A stretch of DNA of 64,000 nucleotides from Kordia jejudonensis (GTDB lineage Bacteria; Bacteroidota; Bacteroidia; Flavobacteriales; Flavobacteriaceae): the NCBI RefSeq assembly GCF_001005315.1, contig NZ_LBMG01000027.1, positions 30,415-94,414 on the forward strand. The letters run 5' to 3'. Under the pieces are notes generated by a model. That model was not told the DNA's origin. It did not search any database and worked only from the letters and a program-made list of their open reading frames with translations. Positions within the stretch are counted from its first letter, which is position 1. Every line of letters starts with the position of its first letter. Below, one piece after another: positions 27,202-36,238 of the stretch. Both the position numbers and the translations under genes were made by a program.

Positions 27202-29367
27202 ATGACAAAACGCTTCATTCTCCTTTGCATCCTACTTTGTACTGCTATTTCCTTTGCACAACAAACCGAATTTGTAGATTTTAAAACGGCTAAAGTTGAT
27301 ATTGTTCTCAGACCAAGTTTAAAAGAAATTGGCGTTGATGTGCAGTATGAATTTGAAATACTTCAAGATGTAGATTCTATCTATTTTGATATGCAATCGT
27401 TGGATACATACAAAGTATATCAGCAAAGTTTCGAAGGAACTAATTTCTATCGCGATAAAAAAATCATTCTAAAAAATAAATTCAAAAAAGGAGAAAAACA
27501 TTCTGTTGGTTTGGCGACATTTACACATCCAAAAAAAGCAATGTATTTCATTGATTGGAATGAAATTGGTGGCAGAAAGCAAATTTGGACACAAGGACAA
27601 GGAAAATACACAAGCAGTTGGTTGCCAAGTTTTGATGATGTCAATGAAAAAGTAGAATTCGACTTTAGCATTACGTTTGACAAACATTACGAAGTCATTG
27701 TGAATGGAAAATTGCTCAAAAAAGAATCGCCAAATGATTCGTTGACGAAATGGTATTTTGATATGAAACGTCCCATGAGTAGCTATTTGGCGGCAATTGC
27801 GATTGGAAAATATAAAAAGAAAACGGCAACGTCTAAAAGTGGAATTCCTTTAGAAATGTACTATTATCCTGAAGATGAAGCCAAATTTGAACCGACATAC
27901 AGACACACAAAACGGATGTTTGATTTCTTAGAAGAAGAAATTGGCGTTCCATATCCGTGGCAAAATTACAAGCAAATTCCCGTAAAAGACTTTCTCTATG
28001 CCGGAATGGAAAACACGGGAACAACTATCTTTTCAGACAGTTTTGTAATTGATAGCACAAGTTATGTTGATAAAAATTACGTCAACGTCAATGCGCACGA
28101 ATTGGCACATCAATGGTTTGGCGACTTAGTCACAGCAAAAAGCGGAACACATCATTGGTTACAAGAAGGATTTGCCACATATTACGCGTTATTAGCAGAA
28201 AAGGAAATCTTTGGCGAAGACTATTTTCATTGGAAACTATACGAATCGGCATTGCAATTAAAAGCATTAAATGACGGAAAAGGCGAAGCTGTATTAAATC
28301 CGAACGCGAGTAGCTTAACATTTTACCAAAAAGGCGCTTGGGTATTGCATGCATTGCGAACAAAAGTAGGAGAGAAGTCTTTTAAAAATGCAGTACAACG
28401 CTATTTAAATACGTACAAATTCAAAAGCGCAGAAACAGGAGATTTTATAAAAATAGTTGAAGAAGAAAGCAATCAAAACTTAGACAAATTTGTACAAACG
28501 TGGTTGGTAAATCCGCAACTGCCTGACGAGTTTTTTAATCCTACAACAATGCTAGTTGGGACTGAAATTCCAGAAAATTTATTTTACTATGTAGGTGGCG
28601 GAATTGGAGAAATATTCATAGCAGCTTCCATGAAAAATCCTGAAATCAAGAAAACATATGATTTTTCTACCGCAAAATTAGCATTAAATCTATTCAATGA
28701 CGAAACGTTACATACAACAGATCCTATTTCTGAAAAATATATAATTGACTTATTAAAAAACCTTAAAGTTTCTAGCTTAGAAGAACGTCTTATAGTTTAC
28801 CGAAAAGCGTTAAAAACAAACAATATAAAGATTCGACAAACCATTGCAAAAGCACCACGACAAGTTCCTGAAGAGTTTCGAGCAGATTATGAAACCTTAT
28901 TACAAGACGATTCGTACACAACCAAAGAAATTGCATTATTTACCTTGTGGAAAAGTTTTCCAGCTCAGCGTAAAAACTATTTAGATCAAACCAAAAATGT
29001 AATAGGATTCAATGATAAAAGTTTCCGAATTCTTTGGCTTACCTTAGCGATTGTGACGAAAGAATACAGTGGACATAACACACCAAAATATTATGATGAA
29101 CTGGCAGGATATACACATCCGCGAAATCACTTTGAAGTGCGTCAAAATGCTTTCCGATTTTTAAACGAATTGCAGTCGTTTAGTGATAAAAATATAGCAG
29201 ACTTAGTCAATGGCGCGTTGCATCAGAACTGGCGATTTGCAAAATATTGCAGAGAATTATTAGACAATATGATTAAAAATCCTGTGTATACAGAAAATTT
29301 AGAACGCACAAAAACATTGCTTTCGGAGACGGAAAATGCTTTTTTAGAAAAGAGATTAAAAAAATAA
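27202..29367 (+). CDS. Secreted M1-family aminopeptidase
   Basis: A 721-aa zinc peptidase with a signal peptide (AISFAQ). The zinc site HELAHQWFGD (about residues 299-308) with the third ligand Glu in LQEGFATYY and the AGMENTGT exopeptidase motif (GAMEN variant) identify M1. An N-terminal saddle-like beta domain and a long C-terminal helical domain follow the family layout. It probably trims N-terminal residues from peptides in the periplasm. It is transcribed alone. Confidence 0.92.
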   Translation: MTKRFILLCILLCTAISFAQQTEFVDFKTAKVDIVLRPSLKEIGVDVQYEFEILQDVDSIYFDMQSLDTYKVYQQSFEGTNFYRDKKIILKNKFKKGEKHSVGLATFTHPKKAMYFIDWNEIGGRKQIWTQGQGKYTSSWLPSFDDVNEKVEFDFSITFDKHYEVIVNGKLLKKESPNDSLTKWYFDMKRPMSSYLAAIAIGKYKKKTATSKSGIPLEMYYYPEDEAKFEPTYRHTKRMFDFLEEEIGVPYPWQNYKQIPVKDFLYAGMENTGTTIFSDSFVIDSTSYVDKNYVNVNAHELAHQWFGDLVTAKSGTHHWLQEGFATYYALLAEKEIFGEDYFHWKLYESALQLKALNDGKGEAVLNPNASSLTFYQKGAWVLHALRTKVGEKSFKNAVQRYLNTYKFKSAETGDFIKIVEEESNQNLDKFVQTWLVNPQLPDEFFNPTTMLVGTEIPENLFYYVGGGIGEIFIAASMKNPEIKKTYDFSTAKLALNLFNDETLHTTDPISEKYIIDLLKNLKVSSLEERLIVYRKALKTNNIKIRQTIAKAPRQVPEEFRADYETLLQDDSYTTKEIALFTLWKSFPAQRKNYLDQTKNVIGFNDKSFRILWLTLAIVTKEYSGHNTPKYYDELAGYTHPRNHFEVRQNAFRFLNELQSFSDKNIADLVNGALHQNWRFAKYCRELLDNMIKNPVYTENLERTKTLLSETENAFLEKRLKK

Positions 29368-29466
29368 CTACGTATTAGTACCTAACTTTTACTATAAACT
29401 ATAGAATGATACAGAATTGCACATTCAAACGTATAATTTTTAGTACATTTAAAATAAAATTACCAT

Positions 29467-30375
29467 ATGATTCAGAAAACTACACTAACAATATTTTTAC
29501 TTCTTTCTGTACTATTTTCATTTGCACAAGACAAATACATACAAATTGAAATGGTAGATCAAACTCCAACAATTGGAGCTTTTCAGGGCGCACCAACGTA
29601 TTATTACGACGTACCTTTTGGCGCAACTGATTACAGTAATGATGCAGGATTGAACGCAATTTTAGCAGGAAACAATGTAATTGCATATGATGTTATAGAA
29701 TCATTACCAAACGTAAGTACCAACGGTTTTGCACATTGGACATTGGTTGTTTGTGACAATTGTGACAACAATCAATTAGCTACAGATTTAAGTGCCTATT
29801 CATCCGTGATTAGAAACGCCTATCCTTTAAATGATAATCGTGAGGCGTACAACCAATTATACTTAAAAATTGCAGATATCAATATAGGAACTCCGACAGG
29901 TGTTACTAATGGAATTATCACCACGAATGACGCTGGATTAAACGCCATATTTACAACACATACCGTATATTTTTACCAACAATCATTTCCATCATCTTCG
30001 CAAAACTCATTATTGAGAGCGTATACATTACTATGCGATTGCGATGCTGCTTTGCTAAAAACAGACTTGGATGCCTACACGAGCGTGATCGAAGTTGCAG
30101 AGCGCACATTCATTGAATCACAATTATTAAGTACTACAGAAGCCGTTTTTACGGATGTAAATATCTATCCAAATCCTGTAAAGGACAAATTGAATATCAG
30201 CAAAACTGAAAATATAACATCTGTGGAAATCTATTCCATTCAAGGAAAACGGATGCGCACGCAGAAAAGTCAATTTGAAACGATTGACATGTCGCAACTC
30301 AAAAGCGGTTTGTATTTTGTAACACTAACAGATAATGCGAACAGAAGCAATACGTTTAAAATTGTAAAAAAATAG
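29467..30375 (+). CDS. Secreted protein with T9SS type A sorting domain
   Basis: A 302-aa protein: signal peptide (VLFSFAQ), two internal repeats of about 95 residues (each with DAGLNAI... and a later CDNC/CDCD pair and DLxAYxSVI) and a C-terminal type IX sorting domain (VNIYPNPVKDKLNIS...LKSGLYFVTL...IVKK). The sorting domain directs export across the outer membrane and attachment to the surface. The function of the duplicated module is unknown. Confidence 0.85.
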   Translation: MIQKTTLTIFLLLSVLFSFAQDKYIQIEMVDQTPTIGAFQGAPTYYYDVPFGATDYSNDAGLNAILAGNNVIAYDVIESLPNVSTNGFAHWTLVVCDNCDNNQLATDLSAYSSVIRNAYPLNDNREAYNQLYLKIADINIGTPTGVTNGIITTNDAGLNAIFTTHTVYFYQQSFPSSSQNSLLRAYTLLCDCDAALLKTDLDAYTSVIEVAERTFIESQLLSTTEAVFTDVNIYPNPVKDKLNISKTENITSVEIYSIQGKRMRTQKSQFETIDMSQLKSGLYFVTLTDNANRSNTFKIVKK

Positions 30376-30388
30376 CTTTTATGTACAG

Positions 30389-30913
30389 TTAAACATGTAA
30401 AAAGTCGGCCACTTCTTTTTTAATATACGATAATGCTGTGTCGCTCGGAGCTTGACTTTCCATCATTTCGGTTAAAATAACTTCACGCAATTTGTCGGCA
30501 GACGTAACTTTGTCAGACAAACTCGCTTTTCGAATCAACTGAATGGTCGAATTTTTGGAAGCAATAATAATACTCCAACATTGATCGCTCATGTAAATTT
30601 GCTGTGATAAATTATGATCAAACTCTTGTTCAATACTCATAATTAACAACCGTTCGTAATCATTTTTATCGGAAGAAGTAGGAGAGACGCGCACCAATAA
30701 TTTTGACGGCGTAATGCGTTCTAAAAATAACGAAAGTCGCTCATAAGCTTGCAAACGCAATGGCAATGCTTCTTTTTGTGCGTCTTTGTGCAATAAATAA
30801 CGTCTTCTTTTATCTTCATTAGACATATGATCTCTAAAGAAAAAATAAGCAATTCCTCCAGTAATAATTGCAGGAATCGTGTACATTATCAAATCAAAAA
30901 TTTTATCTTCCAT
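30389..30913 (-). CDS. Conserved membrane-anchored protein of unknown function
   Basis: A 174-aa protein from the Met at 30913 (MEDKIFDLIMYTIPAI): one N-terminal transmembrane helix, then a cytoplasmic helical domain (KDAQKEALPLRLQAYERLSLFLERI). The open frame extends eight codons upstream, but the promoter elements at 30931-30962 overlap that extension, so 30913 is the better start. I recognise the style as conserved in Flavobacteriaceae but cannot give a function. Confidence 0.65.
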   Translation of the reverse strand: MEDKIFDLIMYTIPAIITGGIAYFFFRDHMSNEDKRRRYLLHKDAQKEALPLRLQAYERLSLFLERITPSKLLVRVSPTSSDKNDYERLLIMSIEQEFDHNLSQQIYMSDQCWSIIIASKNSTIQLIRKASLSDKVTSADKLREVILTEMMESQAPSDTALSYIKKEVADFLHV

Positions 30914-30930
30914 AAAAATAGCAGTTTTAG

Positions 30931-30962
30931 CAAACATAATACGTTTTTACTAACTGCGCAAA
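30931..30962 (-). promoter_or_regulatory. Bacteroidota promoter (TTTG-N20-TATGTTTG)
   Basis: On the minus strand, TTTG at 30959-30962 is followed after 20 nt by TATGTTTG at 30931-30938, an exact match to the TAnnTTTG consensus. Transcription would begin near 30925, 12 nt before the chosen start codon. Confidence 0.65.
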
Positions 30963-31107
30963 TAAACATTTATTGTTTAAAAAAACAGAGAATATCTGTA
31001 AAAAACGCGTTTAATTTAAGGAAATCTTCATTGGATTTTTTATTGTTTTAAGAATCGACAAATTTTACCGTTCTTTACTTGTAAATTACAAAGAAAGCAT
31101 TGCATAT

Positions 31108-31587
31108 ATGAAGGCAGTTACCGTTTCCGTCCTAAAGAAAGAACTAAAACAGCACACACAAGAAGAACTCATTGAAATTTGTTTGAAGTTGGCAAAATTC
31201 AAGAAAGAAAATAAAGAACTGCTCACATATATTTTATTCGATTCGCATGATGAAGACGAATACATTCGTGAAATTAAAGAAGAAATTGATGCTGGATTTT
31301 CAAAATTGAATCACGACAGTTTATATTACGTAAAGAAAAGCATTCGTAAAATTCTACGCCTTCTTAAAAAGTACGTTCGCTATTCCAAAAAGAAAGAAAC
31401 AGAAGCCGAATTGTTATTGTATTTCTGTACAAAATATCAAGAATTAAAGGCTTCACATCAGCGTAGTAGGCAAATGATGAATATCTATGAACGACAATTG
31501 GGCATGGCAAAAAAAGCCATCAGTACGCTTCATGAAGACTTACAATATGATTTTGTTTTACTGTTAGAAGAATTAGGGGAGAATTAA
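31108..31587 (+). CDS. Helical protein of unknown function
   Basis: A 159-aa cytoplasmic protein, almost wholly helical and highly charged (Lys/Glu), with no signal peptide or membrane segment. Features include an opening VSVLKKELKQHTQEELIEICLKL and the basic stretch VKKSIRKILRLLKKYVRYSKKK. No family is recognised; the helical array could be a scaffold or nucleic-acid-binding protein. The gene is monocistronic, and its 3' side has an octamer repeat. Confidence 0.6.
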   Translation: MKAVTVSVLKKELKQHTQEELIEICLKLAKFKKENKELLTYILFDSHDEDEYIREIKEEIDAGFSKLNHDSLYYVKKSIRKILRLLKKYVRYSKKKETEAELLLYFCTKYQELKASHQRSRQMMNIYERQLGMAKKAISTLHEDLQYDFVLLLEELGEN

Positions 31588-31621
31588 TTTTCTAAATTCA
31601 AAAGTGAACGTAGTTTCCAAC

Positions 31622-31645
31622 AATCTAATAATCTAACAATCTAAT
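31622..31645 (-). repeat. Octamer tandem repeat 3' of the FMN protein gene
   Basis: Three 8-nt units (AATCTAAT, AATCTAAC, AATCTAAT on the plus strand) run across the stop codon of the minus-strand gene at 31641. On that gene's strand the unit reads ATTAGATT. Confidence 0.75.
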
Positions 31646-33200
31646 TATTAACTTTTCCTCCCAAATATTCACAATCTTTTAATGCTTGCATGCTAGTAAA
31701 TGGAACTGACGTTTTTTCATACATGTACGTTGATTTTAATTCCTTAGATAAATTATGATCATCTACATTTACTTCTACATCATCCATCGTAAATTGACAC
31801 GGATGTTCATGACCTGCTGCATGGGTAATTTCTATAAATTCTTTTCGAAAAGTTTTGAAATATTGAGCCAAACGAACCGATTTCAATGTCGGATCAATTC
31901 CACTTTGTAGCCATTTGCTTTGCGTCGCAATTCCAGTTGGGCATTTATTGGTATGACAAACTTTTGCTTGAATACAGCCAATACTCATCATGGCTTCACG
32001 AGCCACATTGATGCAATCAACTCCCATTGCAAACGCCATCGCAGCTTTCGCAGGGAAACCAAGTTTTCCACTTCCTACAAATACAATTCGTTCGGTAAGT
32101 CCTTTATCTTTAAACAATCTGTACAAATCTGCAAATCCGTACACCCAAGGTAACGAAACATGATCTGCAAAACTTGGCGGTGCGGCTCCAGTTCCACCTT
32201 CGCCACCATCAACAGCAATAAAATCAGGTCCTTTACCAGTTTTTTTCATTATTTCTGCCAATTCTTCCCATTGATCAAGTTTTCCAATTGCCGCTTTAAT
32301 TCCAACAGGTAAACCTGTAGCTTCTGCAATTTTTTCAATAAAATCCATCAATTCGGGTACATTAGAAAATGCTTTGTGATTTGGTGGTGATAATACATCT
32401 TTTCCAACTTCAACACCACGAATTTCTGCAATTTCTTTTGATATTTTTTCGCCTGGCAACACGCCACCTTTTCCAGGTTTTGCACCTTGTGATAATTTAA
32501 TTTCGATAGCTCTGACAAACGGATTGTCTTCCACCAGTTTTATCATTTTTTCCATACAAAAATTCCCGTCTTTTGTACGGACGCCAAAATATCCTGTTCC
32601 AAAATGAAATACGACATCGCCACCATTACTGTGATACGGCGACAATCCACCTTCTCCAGTATTATGATATGCATCCGACATTTTTACACCTTTGTTCAAT
32701 GATTCTATTGCTTTTGCAGATAACGAACCATAACTCATTGCTGAAATGTTGATGATGGAAGCAGGACGATATGGACGTCTTCTTTTATTAAATTCGCCCA
32801 TTACTTTTGCACATGGTAAAAATGTTTTGTCCTTTGCATTCGGATGATCGTCTTCAATTTTAAAAGGCATCATTGCATTATTGATAAACACGTGTTGATG
32901 TGCGTAAATATCACGATCGGTTCCAAAACCTTCATAGTTATTTTGACTTTTCGCGGAAGCGTAAATCCAGCCGCGTTCAATACGATTAAAAGGCAATTCT
33001 TCACGATTGTTAGCAACAAAATATTGGCGAATTTCAGGACCAATACTTTCAAACCAATAACGTAGATGTCCCACAACTGGATAGTTGTGAATAATGATGT
33101 GTTTTTTTTGTATAATATCTCTAATCGCAATGACTGCAAGTACAATAAGAATCCACATCCACCATGTGATCATTCCTAAAAAGTTTAAAACTGTGTCCAT
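31641..33200 (-). CDS. FMN-binding glutamate-synthase-like protein
   Basis: A 519-aa protein with one N-terminal membrane helix (ITWWMWILIVLAVIAI) and a GltB-type FMN/(beta/alpha)8 domain: GGLSPYHSNGGDVVFHFGTGYFG, FIAVDGGEGGTGAAP, VGSGKLGFPAKAAMA and a C-terminal CHTNKCPTGIAT with cysteines that could hold an iron-sulfur cluster. It lacks the amidotransferase domain, so it is not a full glutamate synthase. The electron donor and product are unknown. It lies 5 nt downstream of an M20 amidohydrolase gene and is probably in its operon. Confidence 0.88.
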   Translation of the reverse strand: MDTVLNFLGMITWWMWILIVLAVIAIRDIIQKKHIIIHNYPVVGHLRYWFESIGPEIRQYFVANNREELPFNRIERGWIYASAKSQNNYEGFGTDRDIYAHQHVFINNAMMPFKIEDDHPNAKDKTFLPCAKVMGEFNKRRRPYRPASIINISAMSYGSLSAKAIESLNKGVKMSDAYHNTGEGGLSPYHSNGGDVVFHFGTGYFGVRTKDGNFCMEKMIKLVEDNPFVRAIEIKLSQGAKPGKGGVLPGEKISKEIAEIRGVEVGKDVLSPPNHKAFSNVPELMDFIEKIAEATGLPVGIKAAIGKLDQWEELAEIMKKTGKGPDFIAVDGGEGGTGAAPPSFADHVSLPWVYGFADLYRLFKDKGLTERIVFVGSGKLGFPAKAAMAFAMGVDCINVAREAMMSIGCIQAKVCHTNKCPTGIATQSKWLQSGIDPTLKSVRLAQYFKTFRKEFIEITHAAGHEHPCQFTMDDVEVNVDDHNLSKELKSTYMYEKTSVPFTSMQALKDCEYLGGKVNN

Positions 33201-33205
33201 AAATA

Positions 33206-34474
33206 TTAATTGTTCAAATAATCTATACTAAGTTGAATAAATGCTTTTACACCGAGTTTCATACCGCTTTCATCAATGTAAAAATCAGGTGTATGATGTG
33301 AAGTTGCTTCCTGATCAACAGGTTTTCCGCCTAAGAAAAAATACAATCCTGGGACTTCTTTTTGGAAGAATGAAAAATCTTCTGCGCCTGTAATGGCTCT
33401 AATTTCATTTACATTTGATGCACCAGCAGCTTTTTGAAGTGATGGCAACATTTGTGCTGTTAAATCAGGATCATTATACGTAATAGGATAGCCTTTTGCA
33501 ATTTCAATAGTCGCTTCGGCTCTGTATGCTTTCGCGATTGCTGGCACCATTTCTTTCATACGTTTGTTAATAAATGCTTGCATATCATAATCCAACGTAC
33601 GAATGGTTCCGACCAATGTAGCTTTCTCAGGAATGATATTGCTTCGAACACCACTTGTAAACTTTCCAATTGTGATGACTGCACCTTCTTTTGTCAATTC
33701 AGATTCACGACTGATAATCGTTTGTAAACCATCAATAATTTTTACACTTGCCATAATAGGATCAATACTTGTCCAAGGTCGTGAACCGTGACTTTGCTTT
33801 CCTTTTACGGTAATTTCAAAGCTTTGTGAAGCTGCCATAATTCCACCAGATTTGTAGTTGATTGTTCCTACATCTTGTCCAGCGCTAATGTGCAATCCAA
33901 AAATTGCATCTACATCCGGATTTTTTAGTACACCTTCTTTTACCATTAATTCTGCGCCGCCTTCTTCGCCTTTTGGTGCGCCTTCTTCGGCAGGTTGAAA
34001 AATGAACTTTATCGTTCCTCTGATTTTGTCTTTATGTTTTGAAAATATTTCGGCAACACCCATGAGTATTGAAATGTGCGTATCGTGTCCGCAAGCGTGC
34101 ATTACACCAGTTTCGACATCATTAAAGGTGGTTCTTACGGTAGATTTAAACGGAATATCGGTGCGTTCTGTTACAGGAAGTGCATCAATATCGGCACGTA
34201 ATGCTAGTACTTTTCCAGGAAGATCGCCTTTTAAAATTCCAACAACACCAGTATGTGCTACGCCAGTTTGTACTTCTAAACCTAATGATTTGAGATGTTT
34301 GGCTATTTTTTCAGCAGTTTTAAACTCTCTGTTAGACAATTCTGGATGTTCATGAAAATCGCGTCTCCATTCAATTAATTTTGCTTCAATTGCGTCTATA
34401 TCTTTTTCAAATCCTTCTTGTGCAGTTAAAAAACAAAACGAAAGTAAAAAGATGGAAAGTAAGTATTTCTTCAT
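33206..34474 (-). CDS. Secreted M20 amidohydrolase (peptidase M20D)
   Basis: A 422-aa metal-dependent amidohydrolase with a signal peptide (LLSFCFLTAQ). Diagnostic motifs are WRRDFHEHPELSNREFKTA, MHACGHDTHISILMG, the catalytic FQPAEEGAPKGEEGG, and ITGAEDFSFFQ near the C-terminus. It acts on N-acyl amino acids or similar amides, here probably in the periplasm. It leads an operon with the FMN protein. A -7-like element (TATCTTTG) is at 34505-34512 on the minus strand. Confidence 0.92.
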   Translation of the reverse strand: MKKYLLSIFLLSFCFLTAQEGFEKDIDAIEAKLIEWRRDFHEHPELSNREFKTAEKIAKHLKSLGLEVQTGVAHTGVVGILKGDLPGKVLALRADIDALPVTERTDIPFKSTVRTTFNDVETGVMHACGHDTHISILMGVAEIFSKHKDKIRGTIKFIFQPAEEGAPKGEEGGAELMVKEGVLKNPDVDAIFGLHISAGQDVGTINYKSGGIMAASQSFEITVKGKQSHGSRPWTSIDPIMASVKIIDGLQTIISRESELTKEGAVITIGKFTSGVRSNIIPEKATLVGTIRTLDYDMQAFINKRMKEMVPAIAKAYRAEATIEIAKGYPITYNDPDLTAQMLPSLQKAAGASNVNEIRAITGAEDFSFFQKEVPGLYFFLGGKPVDQEATSHHTPDFYIDESGMKLGVKAFIQLSIDYLNN

Positions 34475-34811
34475 GGTTGTTTTGGGTTGGAATAATTATA
34501 AACTCAAAGATATTCAATTTTTTTGTTTGTAAACCTTCCTTTAGAAAACTTATATGATTTAAAAAAAGCTGCTTGAAAAGCTGAATTTTCGTCAAACCGA
34601 ACTTGATTCGGTTTCTCATAATCATTGAAAATCAACGTGATAAGATTTTGAGTCGAATCCAAAATGACACATATCTATGATTTTTTGAACAATCAACCAT
34701 TTTCATAGATTGAACAAATGATAGTAAAAAATGATTCTCCTCTGAGCCGAAATTCATTTTTAATTTTAAAGTTAGAAATTACACCGTATCAACTTCCAAG
34801 TTTTTTTAATC
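34475..34811. other. 337-bp intergenic region between two minus-strand genes
   Basis: It holds the -7-like promoter element of the amidohydrolase (34505-34512) and an 8-bp hairpin (34594-34601 with 34607-34614, loop CTTGA) without a T-run on either strand. Short open frames here lack family features. Nothing else was recognised. Confidence 0.5.
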
Positions 34812-36059
34812 TTATTTTTTTCGAATAGGCTCAGGAAATAAAGCTTCATATGTATTTATTACTTCGTATGCATTTTCACAGATTCCTTGTGTTGGATGAT
34901 TATTTACAGAATGATTCCAGCGCAAGCAAATGATACTTTTATACACATCTTGAAATGAAATATCAGTAGTTGCATAATATTTATAATATAAATACAATGC
35001 GGTTACGGTTACCGAACGACTTCCGCCATCATGGCAATGAATGACTAAATTTCCTTGCGCATAGAAATTGACCATTCCATCCGCTTTTTGTTGTGTTGGC
35101 GTTGGTGCATTTAGCAATTGTTCTGCTTCTAAAACAGCAGCAACAAGTGTATTGATATCATTTTCATTCCCATCAACTAAACCAACTTTATCCAATTGAT
35201 TTAGATAGTATTTTTCGTTTTCAGCAAGTTGAAAAGGCAAAGCAGCTCTTTTATCGATGGTGGGATCTGAAAACGGAATTTGTAAGTCTTCTGGATCATT
35301 TTCATCATATGCAACATTTAAAACGGCTGCAATTTGATTGTCAATAATAGCTTGTTCATTGAGTAAAAATCCAGCACCAACAAATATAAATTGCTCCGTT
35401 AATCCTTCAGGAACAAATGCTTTTGGAACTTGAAAAATACAGGTCATTGCTATATTTGAAAAGTTTCCAGCAGGAATAGCAGGATTCATTCCGCACAAAT
35501 CTCTTGGATCAATACTCAATAATTCTTCACAGAAAGTTTTTGTTGTAGAATCCACAATAATATCATCTGAATCTCCGTACATTAATAGTTGCGGAATTTG
35601 CTCCAATGCATAACTATTATCAGCATTTAGAGTTAGTTTCCAAACCAAATCAAAACAATCGCCAGGCCATTTAGTAGTTGGAACTTTTACTGCTCCAAAT
35701 GCGTTTGCAATATCCTCAATATCTGTATGTTGCCACGCAATTGCGATGGTGCTATTTGTATAGGTGTCGTCTCCAAAAATATGTGCAATCATTTCTGGAT
35801 ATTGATATTTTAAGTAAGAATCATGTATCTTTTTACCCAATCGTTCCGCTAAAGGTGTAATGGTTTCTATGGGACGTTTGCTGTGACTTTTATGTCCAAC
35901 ACCAGCTGCAAAAATATGATCAATTGCACCAAAAGTTTCAGGCAAATAATACGCCAATGCCGCAGCACGTTGATAACCTTTGGTTGATAAGTTTTCATTA
36001 CTTGTATCAGCAGGTTTTTCTGCATGTCTAAGAATCAAGATTTCTTTAGGATGTCCCAT
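34812..36059 (-). CDS. Two-phosphatase fusion: histidine phosphatase + dual-specificity phosphatase
   Basis: A 415-aa cytoplasmic protein; the start is at 36059 because the Met there directly precedes the first domain. Residues 5-165 resemble the histidine-phosphatase (phosphoglycerate-mutase-like) fold: LILRHAEKP with the nucleophilic His12, Arg11 and a second His111 in AWQH. Residues 222-400 resemble a dual-specificity/tyrosine phosphatase: VLNVAYDENDP followed by the CX5R loop HCHDGGSRS (Cys342, Arg348). Two mechanistically unrelated phosphatases in one chain is unusual. The substrates are unknown. Both active-site signatures are visible, but activity is inferred. Confidence 0.75.
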   Translation of the reverse strand: MGHPKEILILRHAEKPADTSNENLSTKGYQRAAALAYYLPETFGAIDHIFAAGVGHKSHSKRPIETITPLAERLGKKIHDSYLKYQYPEMIAHIFGDDTYTNSTIAIAWQHTDIEDIANAFGAVKVPTTKWPGDCFDLVWKLTLNADNSYALEQIPQLLMYGDSDDIIVDSTTKTFCEELLSIDPRDLCGMNPAIPAGNFSNIAMTCIFQVPKAFVPEGLTEQFIFVGAGFLLNEQAIIDNQIAAVLNVAYDENDPEDLQIPFSDPTIDKRAALPFQLAENEKYYLNQLDKVGLVDGNENDINTLVAAVLEAEQLLNAPTPTQQKADGMVNFYAQGNLVIHCHDGGSRSVTVTALYLYYKYYATTDISFQDVYKSIICLRWNHSVNNHPTQGICENAYEVINTYEALFPEPIRKK

Positions 36060-36199
36060 GTAATTAATTTTTTTTAAAATTAGCAAAATATTCCAAAGTT
36101 GTAGCAACGTATTTTTACGTAATTTTTAAGTAAATTTTTTAAAAAAGTCAATCTTTTTACTAATCAACAGAAAAAGTGCATAACTTTCGTATAAAGCAG

Positions 36200-36230
36200 T
36201 TGTAATAGCGAGCTGAGTGTTTTATTTTTG
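36200..36230 (+). promoter_or_regulatory. Bacteroidota promoter of the helicase gene (TTG-N20-TATTTTTG)
   Basis: TTG at 36200-36202 and TATTTTTG at 36223-36230 fit the consensus. The ATG at 36239 follows only 8 nt after, so the mRNA is probably leaderless or nearly so. Confidence 0.65.
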
Positions 36231-36238
36231 AAGCAATT

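Noticed and set aside
31641..33200. Complete glutamate synthase
   Set aside because: The protein has only the FMN domain; the amidotransferase domain and a small-subunit partner gene are missing.
34594..34614. Hairpin as a terminator
   Set aside because: The 8-bp stem is not followed by a T-run on either strand, and it lies within an upstream region rather than after a gene.
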